Assembly: GCA_027315115.1 (NCBI GenBank) | Contig: DAHUYQ010000023.1 | Coordinates: forward strand, 1-40,834 | From: Solirubrobacterales bacterium | Lineage (GTDB): Bacteria > Actinomycetota > Thermoleophilia > Solirubrobacterales > Solirubrobacteraceae | Reading direction: 5' to 3' | Length of the DNA stretch: 40,834 bases | In this document: one piece after another, positions 18,681-26,948 of the stretch | Layout: every line of letters begins with the position of its first letter | How positions within the stretch are numbered: position 1 is the stretch's first letter | Translations under genes and position numbers: made by a program | The notes under the pieces: generated by a model | What the model saw: only the letters and a program-made list of their open reading frames with translations | What the model was told of the DNA's origin: nothing | The model's database searches: none

Positions 18681-19532
18681 GTGCAGCTGTGCTACGTGGA
18701 CGAGTCAGGCACGGCCGAGCGGCTGACAGAAGCCAACCATGATCAGCAACCAGTGGTCGTGATCGCCGGTATATCGCTGCCGGAGCGCGAGCTAACCAGG
18801 ATCACGCATGACTGGATCGAACTCAAGACAACCTTCTATCCCAGCATCTTCTATCCCAGCATCGGCCAGTCGGGACACGGGTGGCTCGATGCGATCCTCC
18901 AAGACATCAAGGGCGCAAAGATCCGGGCGGGGTTTAGGACGAAGGCAAGTGTCCGCCAGAAAAAGAACTCTGTCGGACTGCTCGACGGCACCCTGACGTT
19001 GCTTGAGCGCTATGACGCAAAGATCATGGGGCGCATTTGGATGAAGCGCCTCGACGTTGAGAATCAGGATATGAGCATGCACGGTGCAGCACTGCAGCAC
19101 ATATGCGGCGCGTTCGACGCCGGGTTGCCGGCGGGCGAGCGCGGCATGGTCGTCGTTGACAGCCAGACCTACCAGCACAACCACAGGCTCGCGCATTCGA
19201 TGTTCACCCAGCGCTTCGGGAAGGAGCCGAAGCACTGCGGGCTAGTAGACATGCCCGTGTTCGGACACAGCGACAACCATGCCGGTTTGCAGATGGCAGA
19301 CATGGTGTGCTCCGCCTTCCTCGCGCCAATCGCATGCGCCGTGTATGGCGGACCTTATGCCAGATGGAATCGGCATTGCGACTCTGGCTACTTGGACATC
19401 CGCGAACGATTTGGGCAGCGGCTCGCCGCGAGAACGTTCACATGGAAGGACTACCACGACCAGACGTGCGCCAGCCTCGTCGTGAGCAACCCCGTCAGCA
19501 AACGCGGCGTCCCGGGCTTATGTGGGGCGTAA
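18681..19532 (+). CDS. DUF3800 domain protein
   Basis: A 283-residue protein starting with GTG at 18681 after GGGGGCAATGAC. The N-terminal CYVDESG and internal VVVDSQT, followed by the C-terminal SDNHAGLQMADMVCSA, are the conserved acidic blocks of DUF3800. This family is thought to have an RNase H-like fold and is frequent in mobile and defence-associated regions. Its catalytic function is not established. A tandem 15-base duplication (18834-18848 and 18849-18863) encodes FYPSI twice. Codon use is distinctly less G/C-ending than in its neighbours, suggesting recent transfer. It stands alone, with no partner gene. Confidence 0.85.
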   Translation: MQLCYVDESGTAERLTEANHDQQPVVVIAGISLPERELTRITHDWIELKTTFYPSIFYPSIGQSGHGWLDAILQDIKGAKIRAGFRTKASVRQKKNSVGLLDGTLTLLERYDAKIMGRIWMKRLDVENQDMSMHGAALQHICGAFDAGLPAGERGMVVVDSQTYQHNHRLAHSMFTQRFGKEPKHCGLVDMPVFGHSDNHAGLQMADMVCSAFLAPIACAVYGGPYARWNRHCDSGYLDIRERFGQRLAARTFTWKDYHDQTCASLVVSNPVSKRGVPGLCGA

Positions 19533-19542
19533 CCCATAAGCC
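19515..19542 (+). terminator. Hairpin at the end of the DUF3800 gene
   Basis: GGCTTATG(T)GGG pairs with CCCATAAGCC across a 6-base loop with one bulge. The stop codon TAA lies within it. A second small palindrome, AGCCGAAATCGGCT, overlaps its right arm. No U-tract, so termination is only a suggestion. Confidence 0.4.
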
Positions 19543-19696
19543 GAAATCGGCTCCACGTGCAGCGCAATCACGCACACCCAGCAAGACACAGACACGCCGA
19601 CAGGGGAAGCAGGTCCGCCAAGAAAGCTGAAGTGCCGGTTTGCGCGCCGACAAGTTGCGCCGTCGAACCCCGGCGCGGCTCGAACCCGGGCATAGC

Positions 19697-19727
19697 GATA
19701 ACGACCGTTATGATAATGTCCGTTATC
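19697..19727. promoter_or_regulatory. Palindromic operator overlapping the monooxygenase promoter
   Basis: A 31-base imperfect palindrome with outer arms GATAACG and CGTTATC and inner GTTATGATAATG ends two bases before the ATG at 19730. A GATAAT -10-like hexamer (19712-19717) lies in its centre. A bound repressor would block both promoter and start. Spacing and form suit a TetR-type regulator, but no such gene is in the window. Confidence 0.6.
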
Positions 19728-19729
19728 CG

Positions 19730-21283
19730 ATGGCGGCGACCCCGGAAAACGGTGCTCACCCGCAGGAGCACGTCGACGTCCTGATCGTCGGCGCCGGCCT
19801 CTCCGGGATCGGCGCCGCCTGCCACCTGCGGCGCGAGCAGCCGCACAAGAGCTTCGCGATCCTGGAGGCGCGGGACTCGATCGGCGGCACGTGGGATCTG
19901 TTCCGCTACCCGGGCATCCGCTCGGACTCCGACATGTTCACGCTCGGCTACTCCTTCCGCCCGTGGCGGGAGGCGAAGTCGATCGCCGAGGGCCACTCGA
20001 TCCTCGCCTACGTCAAGGAGACCGCCCGCGACCACGGCGTCGAGCAGTCCATCCGCTACGGCCACCGCGTCATCGGCGCGCAGTGGTCGACCGCAGAGGC
20101 GCGGTGGACCGTGCAGGCGCAGCGCGACGACACCGGCGAGACGGTGCAGATGACCTGCGACTTCCTCTACGCCTGCACCGGCTACTACCGCTACGACGAA
20201 GGCTATACGCCCCACTTCGAGGGCAGCGAGCAGTTCGGCGGCCCGATCGTCCACCCTCAGCACTGGCCAGAGGACCTCGACTGGTCCGACAAGCGCGTCG
20301 TGGTGATCGGCAGCGGCGCGACCGCCGTCACGCTCGTCCCCGCGCTGGCGGAGCGTGCCGCACACGTGACGATGCTGCAGCGCTCCCCCACCTACATCCT
20401 CTCCCTCCCGGCCCGCGACCCGATCGCCAACGCCCTGCGGGCCCGCCTGCCGATGGAGCTGGCCTACTCGCTGGTCAGGTGGAAGAACGTGCTGCTGACG
20501 ATGCTCAACTTCCAGCTCTGCCGTCGGGCGCCGCGCCGGATGAACAGGCTGATCCGCAGGCTGGTGGCAAAGCAGCTGCCGGACGGCTACGACGTGGACA
20601 CCCACTTCAACCCGACCTACTCCCCGTGGGATCAGCGCCTGTGCCTGGTTCCCGACGGCGATCTCTTCAAGGCGCTCTCCGACGGCTCCGCCTCGGTGAG
20701 CACCGGCAGGATCGAGCGCTTCACCGCCAGCGGCATCGAGCTGGAGTCCGGCGAGCACCTGGACGCGGACGTGATCGTCACCGCGACCGGGCTGAACCTG
20801 CTGCTGCTCGGCGGCATCGAGCTGAGCGTCGACGGGCGGCGGATCGACTCCGGCAGCACCGTCGCCTACAAGGGCATGATGCTCTGCGGCGTGCCGAACA
20901 TGGCGCTCACGCTCGGCTACACCAACGCCTCCTGGACGTTGAAGGCCGACCTCGTCGCCCAGTACGTGTGCCGTCTTCTGGCACACATGGACGCGCAGGG
21001 CGCCTCGATCTGCACCCCGCAGGCCCCGCACCCGGCGCTGGCCAGGGACCCGATCATCGACCTGCAGTCCGGGTACGTGTTGCGCTCCGTGGAGAAGCTG
21101 CCCAAGCAGGGGCCGAGCGCGCCGTGGCGGCTGCACCAGAACTACGTCAAGGACGTGCGTCTGCTGCGGCGCGGGCCGATCGACGATGCGATGGCGTTCT
21201 CCAACCCGCCGCGCGCGCAGGCCGGTCCCGGCGGCGGCGCCGACTCCGGCGCCGGCCAGGACCGGATCGCCGTCCCCGTCTAA
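19730..21283 (+). CDS. Flavin-containing Baeyer-Villiger-type monooxygenase
   Basis: A 517-residue class B flavoprotein monooxygenase. FAD motif VLIVGAGLSGIGAACHL is near residue 20, with WDLFRYPGIRSDSDMFTLGY next. The Baeyer-Villiger fingerprint FGGPIVHPQHWP is at about 169-180 and NADPH motif VVVIGSGATAVTLVPAL near 195. IVTATGLN closes the core. It inserts an oxygen atom next to a ketone, or oxidises a heteroatom, using NADPH and O2. Start at ATG 19730, immediately after a palindromic operator; no Shine-Dalgarno, so probably leaderless. The P450 follows 38 bases downstream and is probably cotranscribed. MymA-like proteins of mycobacteria are a reasonable comparison, made from memory. Confidence 0.92.
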   Translation: MAATPENGAHPQEHVDVLIVGAGLSGIGAACHLRREQPHKSFAILEARDSIGGTWDLFRYPGIRSDSDMFTLGYSFRPWREAKSIAEGHSILAYVKETARDHGVEQSIRYGHRVIGAQWSTAEARWTVQAQRDDTGETVQMTCDFLYACTGYYRYDEGYTPHFEGSEQFGGPIVHPQHWPEDLDWSDKRVVVIGSGATAVTLVPALAERAAHVTMLQRSPTYILSLPARDPIANALRARLPMELAYSLVRWKNVLLTMLNFQLCRRAPRRMNRLIRRLVAKQLPDGYDVDTHFNPTYSPWDQRLCLVPDGDLFKALSDGSASVSTGRIERFTASGIELESGEHLDADVIVTATGLNLLLLGGIELSVDGRRIDSGSTVAYKGMMLCGVPNMALTLGYTNASWTLKADLVAQYVCRLLAHMDAQGASICTPQAPHPALARDPIIDLQSGYVLRSVEKLPKQGPSAPWRLHQNYVKDVRLLRRGPIDDAMAFSNPPRAQAGPGGGADSGAGQDRIAVPV

Positions 21284-21321
21284 GCGGGCAGCGCTCGCAA
21301 CGCGATCCAGGAGCTGATGAC

Positions 21322-22752
21322 ATGAGCACGAATCTCGCCGACGCGCCGACCACCGGCGCCCAGCCCGCCGCCGCGCCGCCCGCCGCCGCGCCGCCCGCCG
21401 CCGCGACCCGGGGCCTGCCTCCCGGGCCCAAACCGCCGGTCGCGTTGCAGACGCTCGCGATGCGCACCCGCCAGCGCCCCTACCTGGAGCGCGCCCGGCG
21501 CCGCTACGGCCAGATGTTCAGCATCAAAGTGGTGGGGCTCGGCACGACGGTGATCATCTCGGACCCCGAGCTGATCAAGCAGGCGTTCCGCGCCGACCCG
21601 ACCGTGCTCCACGCCGGCACCGGCAGCCCGCTGCGCACCGTGCTCGGCGAGCACTCGCTGCTGAGCATCGACGAGGACCAGCACATGCAGCAGCGCAAGC
21701 TCCTGCTGCCGCCCTTCAAGGGCCAGCGCATGAAGAGCTACGAGTCACTGATCGCCGAGATCGCCGCCGAGGAGATCGACCGCTGGCCGGAGGGCGTGGA
21801 GTTCGAGACCACCCGCTCGATGCAGCGCATCACCCTGCGCGCGATCCTGCGCGCGGTCTTCGGCGCCGAGGGCGCCCAGCTCCACGAGCTCGAAGAGCTG
21901 CTGCCGGCCTGGACGGTGATGGGCACCCGGCTGGTGCTGACGCCGTGGCTGCAGCACGATCTCGGCCGCTTCTCGCCGTGGCGCAAATTCATGCGGATGC
22001 GGGCGAGGATCGACGAGATTCTGGCGCAGATGATCGCCGCGGCGAAGGCGGATCCTCACCTGGAGGACCGCGCGGACGTGCTGGCGCTCATGGTCCAGGC
22101 CAGCCACGAGGATGGCAGCCCGATGAGCAACGCCGAGATCTGCGACCAGCTCGTCACGATGCTCGTCGCCGGACACGAGACGACCGCCAACACCCTCGCC
22201 TGGGCGGTTGAGCGCCTGCGCCGCCACCCCGAGGTGCTCGACCGCCTCGTGGAGGAGGCCGACGAAGGCGGCAAGGCGCTGCGCGAGGCGACGATCAGGG
22301 AGGTGCAGCGCATGCGCCCCGTGATCGCGTTCGCCGGCCGGATCGTGCGCAAGCCGTATGAGATCGGCGGCTACGACATGCCGCTCGGCACCCGCATGTT
22401 GCTCGCCGCCTGCCTGACCCACTTCGACCCGGAGCTCTTCCCGCATCCCGACCGCTTCGATCCCGATCGGTTCCTGGATACGGTGCCCGACACCTACTCC
22501 TGGATCCCCTTCGGCGGCGGCATCCGCCGCTGCATCGGCGCCACGTTCGCCCACATGGAGCTGGACGTGGTGCTGCGGGTGATGCTGGAACGGGTGCAGT
22601 TGCTGCCCACCACCGATTCGGACGAGCCGTGGGCGTTCCGAGGCATCGTCTGGGCGGCCGGTCGCGACGGCCGCGCCCGGATCGTGCACCGGCGCCGATC
22701 CGCGGCGGCGGCCGCGGCGGCCGCGCCTGTGCTGGCGACGGCGGCCGGCTGA
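21322..22752 (+). CDS. Cytochrome P450
   Basis: A soluble heme-thiolate monooxygenase of 476 residues. It starts at ATG 21322 with AGGAG about nine bases before; the long frame upstream is a shadow of the monooxygenase. The N-terminus is a low-complexity Ala/Pro stretch (PAAAPPAAAPPAAA). Key motifs are the oxygen-activating helix LVAGHETTANTLAW, ExxR in REVQRMRP, the PDRFDPDRF block and the heme loop FGGGIRRCIGATFAH with Cys404. A second Ala-rich run ends the protein. Pairing with a flavin monooxygenase suggests oxidation of one lipid or terpenoid substrate in two steps. Redox partners (ferredoxin, reductase) are not in the window. Confidence 0.95.
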   Translation: MSTNLADAPTTGAQPAAAPPAAAPPAAATRGLPPGPKPPVALQTLAMRTRQRPYLERARRRYGQMFSIKVVGLGTTVIISDPELIKQAFRADPTVLHAGTGSPLRTVLGEHSLLSIDEDQHMQQRKLLLPPFKGQRMKSYESLIAEIAAEEIDRWPEGVEFETTRSMQRITLRAILRAVFGAEGAQLHELEELLPAWTVMGTRLVLTPWLQHDLGRFSPWRKFMRMRARIDEILAQMIAAAKADPHLEDRADVLALMVQASHEDGSPMSNAEICDQLVTMLVAGHETTANTLAWAVERLRRHPEVLDRLVEEADEGGKALREATIREVQRMRPVIAFAGRIVRKPYEIGGYDMPLGTRMLLAACLTHFDPELFPHPDRFDPDRFLDTVPDTYSWIPFGGGIRRCIGATFAHMELDVVLRVMLERVQLLPTTDSDEPWAFRGIVWAAGRDGRARIVHRRRSAAAAAAAAPVLATAAG

Positions 22753-23144
22753 GGCGCGCCGCGCGGGGGCGGCCTTGGCGCCCCGGTGGGTGATCGCGGG
22801 GCTTCCGGCGGGCGGCCGAGGCGCCACGCGCAGCCGAGGCGCCGGCTCGACGGGCACACTCGCGTTGCGGAAAAAAGACCCCTCGCGTTGCGGATCTAAC
22901 AGCCTACGAGTTGCGGAAAAAAAGGCCCTCGAATTGCGGAAAACGCGGTCCCGCCCTCAGCCGGCTCGGGCAAAGACCGCGGCGATGAAGGTGGGGGCGA
23001 TCCTCACATAACAGGGCTGGGGCGAAGCTATAGAGACTTCTAAAGCCAGAGCCTAACCTCACAGAAGAGCTTATGGAAGAGGGAGTGTGCCCCTTACAGG
23101 AGCACACGGTCGTGAACCCAAGACACGGTCTGCACATCGCGCTG
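22753..23144. other. Gene-free stretch holding a tandem repeat and a weak hairpin
   Basis: No coding signal I trust. It contains the 4 x 23-bp array at 22859-22950. GTGTGC (23085-23090) and GCACAC (23102-23107) form a weak stem-loop that may end the minus-strand sigma operon. The last 200 bases are notably A/T-rich for this genome. Confidence 0.6.
22859..22950. repeat. Four tandem 23-bp units
   Basis: Units begin at 22859, 22882, 22905 and 22928. Each carries TTGCGG at exactly 23-base intervals, and three of four continue into an A-run (GTTGCGGAAAA). The approximate consensus is CTCGNRTTGCGGAAAA plus seven variable bases. There are no spacers, so this is a tandem array and not a CRISPR. Iteron-like, protein-binding or slippage origins are all possible. 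Confidence 0.8.
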
Positions 23145-24275
23145 CTACCGCCCGCGTGCGCCAGGGACCTCGGTGACAACCAGAGCGTGCGGGTGCTGCG
23201 CCTGAACGCTAGCGAGCGCCAGGTTGGCCGCGTTGGGCGGAAGGTACTCGTAGGCGAGGAACCTGTAGTCCTCCCCACCCCAGACCATCTCCACGGGATG
23301 GAACGTTTTCGGTTCGACGTAGGCATACGGCTGAGCGAAGTGGATCTTGGGCGCGTTGGCGGGCAGCGGCGGCGCGCCGGCCGGCAGGCCATCGGGCCGC
23401 CTGATGTCGATCCGCAGCACCGTGCGCCCGCGGAACCGAGCCGTGCCGGCCTCACGGGCTCTGCCCTCCACGATCGCGTCGCGCAGGACGCTCACCGGGT
23501 CGGCGCCGTCTTCGACAGCTCCATCTCCGGGGCCCGGCAGCACCGCGCCGAGGGTGACGCTCATTCGCGCACGCAGCAGATGACCCGAAGGCAGGTAGGT
23601 GAGGGTCGGCAGGATCGCGCCCCGAAGCGGCTTGCCGGATGGGTCTTCCAGCATGCCGCCCAGTTCCAGGGGCCGGCCAGCGAGAGACCGGGACATGCCG
23701 TCGAGCACCTCGCTTGCGCCGGGTGCGCCGCCGCGCCCGCGCCCGCCGCCGGTGAAGCCGACGATCACTCCGTACTTCTCGGCCAGGCGAGCGCCGCCGA
23801 GCCTGCTCGGCGGCGGCGACCCGACCTCCGGCCGCAGGATCGTTCGGTAGCGTCGCGGCGCCTGCTCGTCTATCCAGATCTGCTCGGGGCCGAACCTCGC
23901 GCCGTGAGGGTGGAAGCCGCCCGGTTCGGGCGCCACGATCCGTTCCCAGCTCTCGTAGAGCACGTCCCCCGGCTGCGGCGCCAGGGCGGCTGCCGCCTTC
24001 GCGAGAAAGCCCTTCGAGATGAAGTCCGGAGAGACGCTGCTCCACGGGGCGATCGCCAGCAGGACGCCGACCGTCACCGCAACGCCAAGCGTCGCGGCGA
24101 GGATCCAGCCGCGCAACCCCAGCCGCCGCGCACGCCGCGCACGCCGACCGGTGGCTTCAGCGACCTCGGGCGCGCGAATCCGGCTGCTGACCTGCTCCCA
24201 GTCGGGCTCCACGGGCGCCGGCACCTGGTTCAGGGCGCGAAGCCGCTCGACCACGTCCTCATGCCTGCTCCTCAT
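23145..24275 (-). CDS. Membrane-anchored partner of the ECF sigma factor (CU044_5270-like)
   Basis: A 376-residue protein starting at ATG 24275, which overlaps the sigma-factor stop by four bases (ATGA). A cytoplasmic N-terminus (MRSRHEDVVERLRALNQVPA) is followed by basic residues and one membrane segment at about 55-77. A long extracytoplasmic domain follows, with IWIDEQAPRRYRTIL, TFHPVEMVWGG and YRFLAYEYLPP. Actinobacterial proteins of this architecture sit directly behind ECF sigma genes and probably act as anti-sigma factors or envelope sensors. The outer domain recalls LolA/LppX-like lipid-binding folds, a weak impression only. GGAGGTG lies upstream within the sigma gene. Translational coupling supports a working pair. 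Confidence 0.75.
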   Translation of the reverse strand: MRSRHEDVVERLRALNQVPAPVEPDWEQVSSRIRAPEVAEATGRRARRARRLGLRGWILAATLGVAVTVGVLLAIAPWSSVSPDFISKGFLAKAAAALAPQPGDVLYESWERIVAPEPGGFHPHGARFGPEQIWIDEQAPRRYRTILRPEVGSPPPSRLGGARLAEKYGVIVGFTGGGRGRGGAPGASEVLDGMSRSLAGRPLELGGMLEDPSGKPLRGAILPTLTYLPSGHLLRARMSVTLGAVLPGPGDGAVEDGADPVSVLRDAIVEGRAREAGTARFRGRTVLRIDIRRPDGLPAGAPPLPANAPKIHFAQPYAYVEPKTFHPVEMVWGGEDYRFLAYEYLPPNAANLALASVQAQHPHALVVTEVPGARGR

Positions 24276-24802
24276 GCCGACACCTCCGGAAGAGAGCTGC
24301 TCGAAGGAGCCGGCTCGGTGCTCGCGCCAAGCTCTCCGATCTGGCGCGCCAGCCGTCGACGAGCGCGATGCGCACGGACGGCGAACGCGGCCGCGCTGCA
24401 TCCCAGCACGCTGGCCGCCTCGCGAGCCGACAGCCCCTCCCAGGCGATCAGGAGCAGCGCCTCACGGTCGGCCTCGCGCAGGCCGGCAAGCGCTTCGAGC
24501 ACATGGCGACCCTCGAGACCATCGCTGTCGACCGGCGGGGGCTGCGCGGCGATCCGCGCCCGCAGCGCGCCACGGCGCCTGCTCGCCCGCCGCTCGTTGG
24601 CGAGCACGCCGCGTGCGATGCCATACAGCCATGGCAACGGTTGATCCGGCATCTCCGCCCGCCGCCGCCACGCGATCAGGAACGTCTCAGCCGTCACCTC
24701 CTGGGCCATCTCCGCGTCGGCTCGACGCAGCGCGAAAGCGTGAACGCGGCCGGCATAGCCGCGAAAGCAGGTGTCGAACAGTCTCTCCTCGTCGATCCGC
24801 AC
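24272..24802 (-). CDS. ECF-type RNA polymerase sigma factor
   Basis: A 176-residue group IV sigma factor. Region 2 is AQEVTAETFLIAWRRRAEMPDQPLPWLYGIARGVLANERR, which binds core polymerase and the -10. Region 4 is LREADREALLLIAWEGLSAREAASVLGCSAAAFAVRAHRARRRL, the -35-reading helix-turn-helix. The start is GTG at 24802 without a Shine-Dalgarno, possibly leaderless. It is the first gene of a two-gene operon with the membrane partner. Like most ECF sigmas it probably directs its own promoter, but I cannot point to a motif. Target regulon unknown. Confidence 0.92.
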   Translation of the reverse strand: MRIDEERLFDTCFRGYAGRVHAFALRRADAEMAQEVTAETFLIAWRRRAEMPDQPLPWLYGIARGVLANERRASRRRGALRARIAAQPPPVDSDGLEGRHVLEALAGLREADREALLLIAWEGLSAREAASVLGCSAAAFAVRAHRARRRLARQIGELGASTEPAPSSSSLPEVSA

Positions 24803-24907
24803 AACCGTATATGTCCGGCAGCAGCGCAGTCATTACAGCGCGGCCGGCAGTCATCTCATACGGCGACGCAGGCCGGGCCGCCGCGCCGCATCGCCCGCGC
24901 TCGACAG

Positions 24908-26350
24908 CTACGCCGCGCCCTGCTGGCGCAGCAGCGCCCGGCGCACCTTGCCGCTGGAGGTCTTGGGCAGATCCTCGACGAAGTCCACGACGCGCGGGTA
25001 CTTGTACGGAGCGGTCACGCTCTTGACGTGCTCCTGCAGCTCGCGCGCGAGCTGCAGGCTGCCCTCGTATCCAGAACGCAGGACCACGACCGCGCGCACC
25101 ACCTCGCCGCGCTCGGCATCGGGCGCGGCGACCGCGGCGGCCTCGGCCACGGCCGGGTGGGCGACCAGCGCGGACTCGACCTCGAATGGGCCGATCCTGT
25201 ACCCGGCGGAGATGATCACGTCGTCGGTGCGGCCCTCGAAGAAGATGTAGCCATCCTCGTCCTGGCGCACGCGATCACCGGTGCGCCAGAGCCCCTGCGG
25301 CGCAGGCTCGCCGAGATAGCCGAGAAAGAAGGTGGGGACGGTCGCGGGGTCCGCGAGCAGTTCGCCGTCCTGCACGCTCAGCCGCACGCCGGGCAGCGGC
25401 AGGCCCATCGATCCGGGGCGCGGCTCGCGGTCGGGCGGGTTGGCTGTGAGCTGGCCGGTCTCGGTCTGCCCGTAGCCGTCGCGGATCGCGAGCCCGGTCG
25501 CCTCCTTCCACGCCCGCAGCACCTCCGGGTTGAGCGCCTCCCCCGCGGCCACGAGCCCGGACAGGCCCGGCACCGGCGCGAGCGTCGCGCGCTTGGCGAT
25601 GATCCTGTACTCGGTCGGCGCCATGCAGAGCACGTCGACCTGCTCCTGCGCGAGGATCGCAAGCCGCTCCTGCGGATCGAAGCGAGCATCGTGGATCAGC
25701 GCGCTTGCGCCCATGATCCAGGGCGCGATGAAGACGTTGCGCGCCGACTTCGACCAGCCGCTTGCCGCGGTGCACCACACCCTCCCGCCCGGCGGCGGCG
25801 CAAGCCAGTGGCGTCCCTGCACGTGCTGGCCGAAGAGATAGCGCTGCGCGTGCACGACCGCCTTGGGCTCGCCGGCGGTGCCGCTGGTGAAGGTGATCAG
25901 CGCCGGGTCCTCGGCGGCCAGGCTCACGGCCGGCGCCGGCTCTGCGCGCAGCAGCGCATCGTCGGGGATCAGCAGCACGGCGGCCTCGCCCACCCCGGCC
26001 GCCTCCAGCTCGGCGCGGTTGCGCTCGTCGGCGAGGATCGCGGTGGGCGAGACGGCGTCGATGCGCGCGCGCAGGTCCTTGGCGCGCAACTGCTCCGAGC
26101 AGGGGAGCACGACCGCGCCAATCCGGAAGCAGGCGAGCATCGCGAAGATCCACTCCGAGCGGTTGCCGATCAGGGTCATGACCACGTCGCCTCGCCTCAC
26201 CCCGTGCGCGGCGAGCGTCCCCGCCAGCGCCGCCGAGCGCTGCGCGACCTGGCCGAAGCTCCAGGTGCGGCGCTCACCGGCGCGCGTGAGCTCCACGAGC
26301 GCGAGATCGCCGGCCGGCGCCGACTCCACTATGTCGGTGGCGAAGTTCAC
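24908..26350 (-). CDS. AMP-forming acyl-CoA synthetase
   Basis: An ANL-superfamily ligase of 480 residues that activates a carboxylic acid to an acyl-AMP and then acyl-CoA. Motifs in order: ITFTSGTAGEPKAV (P-loop), DGYGQTETGQL, GLWRTGDRV, FFEGRTDDVIISAGYRIGP and the catalytic-lysine tail PKTSSGKVRRALLRQ. The arrangement resembles medium-chain acyl-CoA synthetases (ACSM group) more than long-chain ones. The start is GTG at 26350, with GAGAGGAG some 15 bases upstream. It is shorter at the N-terminus than typical (about 540), so a partial N-terminal loss is possible. It is transcribed alone, away from the cupin. It could feed the acyl-CoA enzymes upstream. Confidence 0.92.
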   Translation of the reverse strand: MNFATDIVESAPAGDLALVELTRAGERRTWSFGQVAQRSAALAGTLAAHGVRRGDVVMTLIGNRSEWIFAMLACFRIGAVVLPCSEQLRAKDLRARIDAVSPTAILADERNRAELEAAGVGEAAVLLIPDDALLRAEPAPAVSLAAEDPALITFTSGTAGEPKAVVHAQRYLFGQHVQGRHWLAPPPGGRVWCTAASGWSKSARNVFIAPWIMGASALIHDARFDPQERLAILAQEQVDVLCMAPTEYRIIAKRATLAPVPGLSGLVAAGEALNPEVLRAWKEATGLAIRDGYGQTETGQLTANPPDREPRPGSMGLPLPGVRLSVQDGELLADPATVPTFFLGYLGEPAPQGLWRTGDRVRQDEDGYIFFEGRTDDVIISAGYRIGPFEVESALVAHPAVAEAAAVAAPDAERGEVVRAVVVLRSGYEGSLQLARELQEHVKSVTAPYKYPRVVDFVEDLPKTSSGKVRRALLRQQGAA

Positions 26351-26457
26351 TGGACTGGCTCGCGGCTCCTCTCCGGCGGCAGTCTATGGCGCGCGGCCGC
26401 GGGAATCTCGCCGCCACCCCCGGCGCGCGGTATCGCGGCGGCTAAGTTGCCGGTGAG

Positions 26458-26476
26458 CTCCGGCACGTCGCCGGAG
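26458..26476. promoter_or_regulatory. Hairpin in the leader of the cupin gene
   Basis: CTCCGGC and GCCGGAG form a perfect 7-bp stem with a 5-base loop, 28 bases before the cupin start. It lies between divergent genes and could be an operator or a leader hairpin. Confidence 0.35.
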
Positions 26477-26503
26477 ACAACGCTTGGCAAAAGGAGACAC
26501 TTT

Positions 26504-26896
26504 ATGTCGCGATTCGCCACCGTGAACCTGCTCGAGGTCGAGAACTCGATCGGGGATCGCGCGCCCGGCATCGACGCTCGCTTTGGCCGCAAGCACATCG
26601 ACTCGCGCGATCTCGGCGTCAGCCTGTTCCGCTACTCGCCGAACATGCGCAGCCCCTTCGCGCACAGCCACCGCGAGCAGGAGGAGGCCTACCTCGTCGT
26701 CTCCGGCTCGGGTCGCGTGCTGCTGGACGACGAGGTCCACGAGCTGCGCCAGTGGGACCTTCTGCGCGTCTCACCAGAGGTCGTGCGCGCCTTCGAGGCG
26801 GGCCCCGACGGCCTGGACCTGGTGGCGGTCGGTGGACCCAAGCCGGCCGACGGGGACGGCGAGATGGCCACCGCCAATTGGCCTGACGCGTCGTAG
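26504..26896 (+). CDS. Small cupin-domain protein
   Basis: A single-domain cupin of 130 residues. ATG at 26504 with AAGGAG seven bases before. Motif 1 is PFAHSHREQEEAYLVVSGSG, with the His-x-His...Glu metal ligands; motif 2 is degraded around VSPEVVRAFEAGPDGLDLVAVG, where the usual His is replaced (VRAFEAG). Metal binding through motif 1 is therefore partial. Such proteins are often annotated as mannose-6-phosphate isomerase-like, but no isomerase evidence exists. Monocistronic, convergent with the nitroreductase. Function unknown. Confidence 0.88.
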   Translation: MSRFATVNLLEVENSIGDRAPGIDARFGRKHIDSRDLGVSLFRYSPNMRSPFAHSHREQEEAYLVVSGSGRVLLDDEVHELRQWDLLRVSPEVVRAFEAGPDGLDLVAVGGPKPADGDGEMATANWPDAS

Positions 26897-26948
26897 AGTC
26901 TGTCCGAGGCGGCGGGAGCGGCCGCGGGCGCCGGGCCGCTCCCGACCG

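Noticed and set aside
19891..22752. A 953-codon frame covering monooxygenase and P450
   Set aside because: The first half is a shadow of the monooxygenase in another frame; the real P450 starts at ATG 21322 with a ribosome site.
22859..22950. CRISPR array
   Set aside because: Units are contiguous with no spacers, are diverged, and no cas genes are present.
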